Positions 59,679 to 64,000 of a DNA stretch of 64,000 nucleotides are shown here, in pieces. The first letter of the stretch is position 1. The number at the start of each line of letters is the position of its first letter. The notes below the pieces were generated by a model. It was given only the letters and a program-made list of their open reading frames with translations, searched no databases and was not told the DNA's origin. Source of the stretch: Bin87 sp034423595 (GTDB lineage Bacteria; Chloroflexota; Dehalococcoidia; Lucifugimonadales; UBA3495); NCBI GenBank assembly GCA_965207025.1, contig OZ242258.1, positions 2,976,001 to 3,040,000 on the forward strand, given 5' to 3'. The position numbers and the translations under genes are program-made.

Positions 59679-60575
59679 TTAGCCGCCGCGCATCACCTCT
59701 ACGCCGGCCAGTTGCTCGATGAAGTGCAGGATGGCCGAGTGGTCGGCATCCTGCTCGCCATCGTTGATAAGCGAGCCGAGCATCTGCTGGACCAGGGCGG
59801 TTACGGGCAGAGGCACGTTGAGCTCGCCGGCGGTTTGCAGCACGTTGCGCAGGTCCTTCTGGTGCAGGCGGATGCGGAAACCGGCGCGGAAGTTGCGGTC
59901 CAGCATCATGGGCCCCTTGGCTTCCATCACCGCGCTGCCGGCCAGACCGCCGCGAATGGCGTTGAAGACCCGCTCGGGATCGACGCCGGCCTTCTGGGCC
60001 AGCACCATTGCCTCGCTGAGCGCCTCGATGTTGGCGGCCACGATGATCTGGTTCGCCAGTTTGGTGATGTTGCCGGCTCCAACGTCGCCGGTGAGCACCA
60101 CGTTGCCGCCCATCACGTCCAGGACGGCCTTGCAGTCGTCGAACACCGCCTCGTCGCCGCCGACCATGACGGCCAGGGTGCCGGCAATGGCGCCCGGCTC
60201 GCCGCCGCTGACCGGCGCGTCCAGGAACTTTACGCCCTTGTCGTCGCAGGCCGCGCCGATTTTCTGGGACATGGACGGGGCGATGCTGCTCATGTCGATG
60301 ATGACCGAGCCGGGTTCCGCGCCTTCCAGCACGCCCTCGGGTCCCAGGATAGCCCGCTCGGAGTCGGCCGAGTCGGGCAGCATGGTGATGGTGCGGACGT
60401 TGCCCGCCGCCGCGCCCGCCGGAGAGGACGCCGGCGTCGCGCCCTCGGTAGCCAGCTCTTCCATCGGCTCGCCCACGATGTCATAGACCGTCAACTCGTA
60501 GCCGGCCGCCATCAGGTTGCGGGCCATGGGCTTGCCCATAATACCCAACCCAACAAATCCTATCCGCTCTGCCAT
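59679..60575 (-). CDS. 3-hydroxyisobutyrate dehydrogenase-like NAD(P)-dependent beta-hydroxyacid dehydrogenase
   Basis: 298 residues. Dinucleotide motif IGFVGLGIMGKPMARNL; substrate motif DAPVSGGEPGAIAGTL; catalytic Lys in GAGNITKLANQIIVAA (near 170). The C-terminal KDLRNVLQTAGELNVPLP is standard. Length matches the family. Oxidises a beta-hydroxyacid, perhaps in valine or glycerate-type metabolism. Confidence 0.92.
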   Translation of the reverse strand: MAERIGFVGLGIMGKPMARNLMAAGYELTVYDIVGEPMEELATEGATPASSPAGAAAGNVRTITMLPDSADSERAILGPEGVLEGAEPGSVIIDMSSIAPSMSQKIGAACDDKGVKFLDAPVSGGEPGAIAGTLAVMVGGDEAVFDDCKAVLDVMGGNVVLTGDVGAGNITKLANQIIVAANIEALSEAMVLAQKAGVDPERVFNAIRGGLAGSAVMEAKGPMMLDRNFRAGFRIRLHQKDLRNVLQTAGELNVPLPVTALVQQMLGSLINDGEQDADHSAILHFIEQLAGVEVMRGG

Positions 60576-60647
60576 TGCATATCCTCCATTGCCAGGCGGT
60601 AGTCTGTCCGGCTGGCCGTTGTCCTAAAAATTTACCATACCGCCGGC

Positions 60648-61790
60648 CTACCGACTACCGAACCGCAGGATGAGGGCAGAGTCAACCGCCGCATCAACGT
60701 CTCTCTCTTTCCCGATCATTTCAGCCAGCGACGTCGAGGTCACTGAGCCATCCGATGATAGGCCCGCGACCAGCTTGACCGGAGTTCCAGCCGGCACTCT
60801 GGATGACACCAGGGACGAAGCTGCCTTCCGCCAGACGCCCGCGTGGTCAGCGCCCAGGACCACCACGGTCCGGTCGGAGGCCGACAGGTTCGCAACGTCA
60901 TCGATTCGTTCCACAGAGCCGCAGACGGCTGCCAGGGGCGACAGGCCGACCTGAGCCAGCGCGAGCCGGTAATATCCGGGAGCCGGAATAAGTGAGACGG
61001 TGTTGATGGCCGCTTCGAGTTCGGTCAGGAGGCCAGGGGCGGACTCGGCCGGGTCGCCCAGGGTTACGACCATTGACCAGAGGCCGGCGCGGATGTCTCG
61101 CACGGTGCGGTTGACCAACTCGGCGCGGTTGTCGGCACGCAGGGGCAGTTCCACAGAGCGGATCCAGGGGCGTGCTACCGACAGCGCAGCCGGCGATCCG
61201 ATGACGTAATCGGCGTTGGCGAGCATTTCCCGCGTCTGGATCGGGACGGATGCAGGGTCTCCCGTCCCAAGTCCGGCTACGGTCACCGCCCGCTCCGCCG
61301 AACGGAAAGCATCTACGAACCGGCGGGTTTCCACCACCTGGCGGGCGTGATTGCCCTCGTGTCCGGAGGTGCGTTCAATCAGGTCGAGCAGCGACAGGGC
61401 GGGGTAGTTGTTTTCGGGATTGTAGGGGGTGGCGGGCAGGTCCAGCTGTGCCGGCGACAGTCCGACTATGAGACTACGGAACCGTTGGTAGTTGGCTTCC
61501 AGGCGGGCCACGTCGGCGGCGATGCGGTCTTCGCGCGCGTCGAACGGCGGCAGCATCTCCCGTTCACCCGATGCGATCTCCTCCAACGCCTGCACGAAGT
61601 TCTCCGTGAGCAGGTGCTGCATCACCTCCCACACCGACCAGCGGGAGCCCAGGAACGCCTCCGCCTGCCCAACGCCTGCCAGCGCCTCCAACAACGCGGC
61701 GTGGCCTTCGTCCAGCCGGCGCAGAGCGCGTTGCTGCCGTTCGGTTGGGGAGAGATTGGCGTCGTTGGATGGTGGGTCGTGGGAAACCAT
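60648..61790 (-). CDS. DinB-like domain fused to tetrapyrrole-methylase-like domain
   Basis: 380 residues from the ATG at 61790 (AGGTGA upstream). The N-terminal half has a DinB-like four-helix layout (RRLDEGHAALLEALAGV, SRWSVWEVMQHLLTENFVQA, with SGHEGNHARQVVETR giving the later His). The C-terminal half reads VTVAGLGTGDPASVPIQTRE, ANADYVIGSPAAL, then VVTLGDPAES and VSLIPAPGYYRLALAQVGLS, as in CbiE/CobL-type tetrapyrrole methylases. I know no standard family with this fusion. Confidence 0.65.
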   Translation of the reverse strand: MVSHDPPSNDANLSPTERQQRALRRLDEGHAALLEALAGVGQAEAFLGSRWSVWEVMQHLLTENFVQALEEIASGEREMLPPFDAREDRIAADVARLEANYQRFRSLIVGLSPAQLDLPATPYNPENNYPALSLLDLIERTSGHEGNHARQVVETRRFVDAFRSAERAVTVAGLGTGDPASVPIQTREMLANADYVIGSPAALSVARPWIRSVELPLRADNRAELVNRTVRDIRAGLWSMVVTLGDPAESAPGLLTELEAAINTVSLIPAPGYYRLALAQVGLSPLAAVCGSVERIDDVANLSASDRTVVVLGADHAGVWRKAASSLVSSRVPAGTPVKLVAGLSSDGSVTSTSLAEMIGKERDVDAAVDSALILRFGSR

Positions 61791-61844
61791 GCAAATCACC
61801 TGCGGATATTTGTGCTTTTGGGGCAGAGCCATTATTGCACACGG

Positions 61845-62020
61845 GGTAGCGTTCCGTTTTAGGCGGTTTCTTCACATCGATGAACAGGATGGACAGGATT
61901 TTCGGTGCAAGGGATTCCTGGATTCCGGCTTTCGCCGGAATGACAAGTAGAGGGGGCGGGAATGACAGGTAGAGGGGGCGGGAATGACGGAAACTAAACC
62001 ACCTAAATTGGAACGCTACC
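61845..62020. mobile_element. MITE-like element 1 (176 bp, 25-bp terminal inverted repeats)
   Basis: GGTAGCGTTCC..TTTAGG.GGTTT at 61845-61869 mirrors 61996-62020 with three mismatches. Inside are the ACATCGATGAACAGGATGGA unit, a family C hairpin (61918-61945) and a short direct repeat of AGAGGGGGCGGGAATGAC. No coding capacity. Confidence 0.75.
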
Positions 62021-62071
62021 TTGCGCACGCAGGGCAATCGCTGGGATGAACGCAATCGGTTATCATTGAAT

Positions 62072-62869
62072 ATGCCTTCCCTCAACGACACTTTCAGTTT
62101 CAACGTGCGGCCCGGGCAAACCCTACCGGTGCGACGGATGCAGCGTGTGTTGGACCAACTGCGCGAGTCGGCGGAGGCAGGGACGCAGGCGGCGACCCTG
62201 CATCTGCCGGCAACCATTGGGACAGACAGCGCAGACATCGCGGGGCTGTTGAGGCGAGAGGGCGGCCCGGCGTGGGTCGATGCTTTGGAGCGGGCGAGCA
62301 ATCAGTTGCTGCGCTCATCCACGGGCCTCGCGGCGTTTCGCGTTGGCGACGCGGGCCTGGCGATACTGCCGCCGTTTCCGATGGATGCGACGGCCCTGGA
62401 CGAGGGCATCAATGATGAACCGCTGCGCGCGCTGCTGGCGTCCCGTTTCACGGTGGGCGTCGCGCTGGTGCGGCTGGGCCGCTACGCCATCGCGGTGTAC
62501 GAGGGGCAGCAACTCGCGGTTTCCAAGACGGACACTCGCTACGTGAAGAGCCGGCATCACGCCGGCGGCACGTCCCAGCAGCGGTTCCGGCGTGTGCGCG
62601 AAAACCAGATACACCGGCTGTACGTGGAGGCGTCGGGCGTGCTGGAGCGGCAGTGGCGGCCATGGCTCGACCGGCTGGACTACGTTGCGCTGGGCGGCGA
62701 GGCCACCACCGTCAACGGCTTTGTCAAGGAGTGCGATTTGCTGGGCCGCCTGGCGTCCATCACGCTGCAACGCCGGCTGGACGTGCGGGAACCGAACCGG
62801 GCCGCATTGGATCAAGTAGGCGCGATGCTGTACCAGTGCCGCGCTTATCCGTTGCGGTGGGATGATTAG
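62072..62869 (+). CDS. VLRF1-type (Vms1-like) release factor/peptidyl-tRNA hydrolase
   Basis: 265 residues from the ATG at 62072. The key motif GGTSQQRFRRVRENQIHRLY near residue 168 is the Gln-containing catalytic loop of bacterial VLRF1 proteins, related to eRF1 and yeast Vms1. Upstream GVALVRLGRYAIAVYEGQQL and downstream YVALGGEATTVNGFVKECDL fit the fold. Family knowledge: releases nascent chains from stalled ribosomes. The MITE-like element ends 51 bases before its start. Confidence 0.8.
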   Translation: MPSLNDTFSFNVRPGQTLPVRRMQRVLDQLRESAEAGTQAATLHLPATIGTDSADIAGLLRREGGPAWVDALERASNQLLRSSTGLAAFRVGDAGLAILPPFPMDATALDEGINDEPLRALLASRFTVGVALVRLGRYAIAVYEGQQLAVSKTDTRYVKSRHHAGGTSQQRFRRVRENQIHRLYVEASGVLERQWRPWLDRLDYVALGGEATTVNGFVKECDLLGRLASITLQRRLDVREPNRAALDQVGAMLYQCRAYPLRWDD

Positions 62870-62911
62870 CGTCGGATATACTGTATCCAAACGATGTAGA
62901 GGGTTGCCAAC

Positions 62912-63196
62912 GTGAACGTGAACGCGATTAAAATTGAGGCCAGCGCCGACATTGACCGGAAGACGTGGGACAAAGTGGCCGCGGTCCTGGATGGACACTA
63001 CATCACTATCTCCGACGCTCTTGGTTTGATGATGCACTACATCGCCGCCGAAGAAGCCTTGCCCTTCCCCTGCATCCCACTCGACCCAGAGACGATAGCG
63101 GAGATAAGATCTGCGGATAGTGGTGATATGGTCAGTTTTGACAACGTTGCCGACTTGATGGCCTACCTGAATGCGGATGACGATGAGGACGACTAA
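62912..63196 (+). CDS. RelB/DinJ-like antitoxin
   Basis: 94 residues with a GTG start (a second GTG two codons on). NAIKIEASADIDRKTWDKVA and YITISDALGLMMHYIAAEEA form the ribbon-helix-helix of RelB/DinJ antitoxins; LPFPCIPLDPETIAEIRSAD is the typical LPF hinge. The acidic tail ends DADDDEDD-like. TATACT at 62877-62882 is a probable -10. It overlaps the broken toxin by 14 bases. Confidence 0.72.
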   Translation: MNVNAIKIEASADIDRKTWDKVAAVLDGHYITISDALGLMMHYIAAEEALPFPCIPLDPETIAEIRSADSGDMVSFDNVADLMAYLNADDDEDD

Positions 63197-63375
63197 CCTG
63201 CTCAGGTCGTTCAGGCGCGATTACCGACGAGAAATGAGAGGCCGGAAACCGCGCGACTTTGGAAACCGCACTCCAACCGATTGTCGATTTACTGGCTGCT
63301 GACGAAACGCTGCCATCACGCTACCGAGACCATGCACTAACCGGCAATTTGGAAGGCTACCGCGATTGTCACATT
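63183..63375 (+). pseudogene. YafQ-like toxin gene, frameshifted and truncated
   Basis: From the ATG at 63183 the frame reads RTTNLLRSFRRDYRREMRGR like YafQ N-termini and stops after 39 codons. In the +1 frame the sequence continues as LETALQPIVDLLAADETLPS and RYRDHALTGNLEGYRDCHI, the YafQ middle and C-terminal core. It then ends exactly where the MITE-like element begins (63373). So one frameshift plus an insertion have removed the toxin while the antitoxin stays intact. Confidence 0.82.
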
Positions 63376-63481
63376 TAGGTGGTTTGATTGCATGGATGTA
63401 CAGGATAGACGGGATGGCACTGATTGGGATTTCCTGGATTCCGGCTTTCGCCGGAATGACGGCATATTAAACCACCTAAAT
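63373..63481. mobile_element. MITE-like element 2 (109 bp, 13-bp terminal inverted repeats)
   Basis: ATTTAGGTGGTTT at 63373-63385 and its exact complement at 63469-63481. Inside: TGTACAGGATAGACGGGAT unit and a family C hairpin at 63434-63462. Related to element 1 in ends and content. It truncates the YafQ-like toxin. Confidence 0.78.
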
Positions 63482-63531
63482 TACAACCCAAGCATAGCAA
63501 GGTGGGTTTGGAATAACTGCCTACGGCCAAT

Positions 63532-63539
63532 GCTATAAT
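63532..63539 (+). promoter_or_regulatory. Extended -10 promoter giving a probable leaderless mutS2 transcript
   Basis: GCTATAAT, preceded by T (TGCTATAAT from 63531), is an extended -10 (TGn-TATAAT). The start codon at 63547 is only 7 bases after the -10, so transcription would begin at about the ATG itself. Confidence 0.55.
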
Positions 63540-63546
63540 TTCGGCC

Positions 63547-64000
63547 ATGCAGCAGGCGGACGAACAGCCCACACCTACCGATTCAGAATCCGGCGGCAGC
63601 TTCCAACCTGCGTTGGGGCTGCTGGAATTTGACGAAATACGCCGGCAGCTGGCCGCCGCGACCCGCACCGCCGTTGGCGCGGAAGCCGCCGCCGAGCTCA
63701 CACCATCAGCCGACGCGCGCGATGTGGCCGTGCGTCAGCAGGAGACCGCAGAGGCCCGCCGCTTGCTGGACACCGCCGCTGCCCTGGAACTCGGTCCCAC
63801 TGACGACCTGCGTCCCGCCGTTCATCGCGCCATGCTGGGTGGCGTCCTGACCGGCGAGGAACTGCGCAACATCGGCGCGCTGGCCGCCGCCGCCCGCTGG
63901 AATCGCAACGCGCTGTCCCACCGGGAGGATCTGCCCCTCCTGGCTACGGTTACGCAGAACCTGCCCGACCTGCCCGATCTGGAAAGCGCGGTCAATCGCG
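63547..64000 (+). CDS. mutS2: MutS2-family ATPase, N-terminal part (runs off the right edge)
   Basis: 151 codons are in the window. ALGLLEFDEIRRQLAAATRT and the helical LTPSADARDVAVRQQETAEA followed by RRLLDTAAALEL are the MutS2 N-terminal lever region; GGVLTGEELRNIGALAAAAR is also typical. ATPase and Smr domains would lie beyond the edge. No Shine-Dalgarno is present, consistent with a leaderless mRNA. Family knowledge: MutS2 suppresses recombination or acts in ribosome quality control, an interesting parallel to the nearby VLRF1 gene. Confidence 0.85.
   Translation, partial: MQQADEQPTPTDSESGGSFQPALGLLEFDEIRRQLAAATRTAVGAEAAAELTPSADARDVAVRQQETAEARRLLDTAAALELGPTDDLRPAVHRAMLGGVLTGEELRNIGALAAAARWNRNALSHREDLPLLATVTQNLPDLPDLESAVNR

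Overview
The window is GC-rich bacterial DNA. The mix of catabolic genes (CaiB/BaiF CoA-transferase, LigB-type dioxygenases, epoxide hydrolase, hydantoinase-like amidohydrolase, RraA-like protein, MFS carriers), an isolated dnaA and many intergenic hairpin repeats suggests a Chloroflexota chromosome, perhaps of the Dehalococcoidia/SAR202 type. That placement is inference; there is no rRNA or marker tree here.

Positions 1 to about 29,310 are one end of an integrative conjugative element (ICE). Its right border lies at the 3' end of a tRNA-Arg(CCU) gene; its left end is outside the window. From left to right it holds: a minus-strand DNA-processing operon (N6-adenine methylase-like protein, RadC/JAB protein, SSB, Cas4-like nuclease, TSCPD protein, DUF7007 protein, Rad52-family annealase, CHC2/TOPRIM primase); a HTH/coiled-coil regulator with duplicated operator-like repeats; an IS110-family insertion sequence in the divergent control region; a plus-strand type IV secretion operon (exported protein, VirB6-like protein, two pilin-like proteins, a PrgI/VirB3-like fusion, VirB4, coupling ATPase, replication-relaxation protein, DUF3800-like protein); a HEPN two-gene module; a stack of paralogous HTH mini-genes; and a lysogeny-type switch (XRE repressor plus ImmA/IrrE protein) next to a ribbon-helix-helix protein and a large serine recombinase. 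No relaxase of a familiar MOB family is visible.

From the tRNA pair onward the DNA looks like resident chromosome: NHL-repeat protein, DnaA, DNA methylase, GNAT, MFS plus fused CoA-transferase, NYN-domain protein, amidohydrolase, D-2-hydroxyacid dehydrogenase, two paralogous mini-proteins of unknown role, S9 peptidase, a second MFS, P-loop kinase, Asp-box propeller, TIM-barrel amidohydrolase, epoxide hydrolase, tandem LigB-type dioxygenases, an AAA ATPase plus small partner (candidate defence pair), RraA-like protein, cyclophilin lipoprotein, enoyl-CoA hydratase, 3-hydroxyisobutyrate-dehydrogenase-like protein, a DinB/tetrapyrrole-methylase fusion, a VLRF1-type release factor, a RelB-like antitoxin with a broken YafQ-like toxin, and the start of mutS2. 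Intergenic gaps here are full of short palindromic repeats of at least five families. Two larger composite units with terminal inverted repeats look like MITEs; one of them truncates the toxin gene.

The best leads are the ATPase/partner pair at 54.6-56.7 kb, the recombinase reading frame that runs into host tRNA genes, the ImmR/ImmA-like switch with a repeated operator candidate, the HTH paralogue stack, the HEPN pair, the recurring intergenic hairpins of the left operon, and the paired mini-proteins ending in YGIPMAGVRYY.
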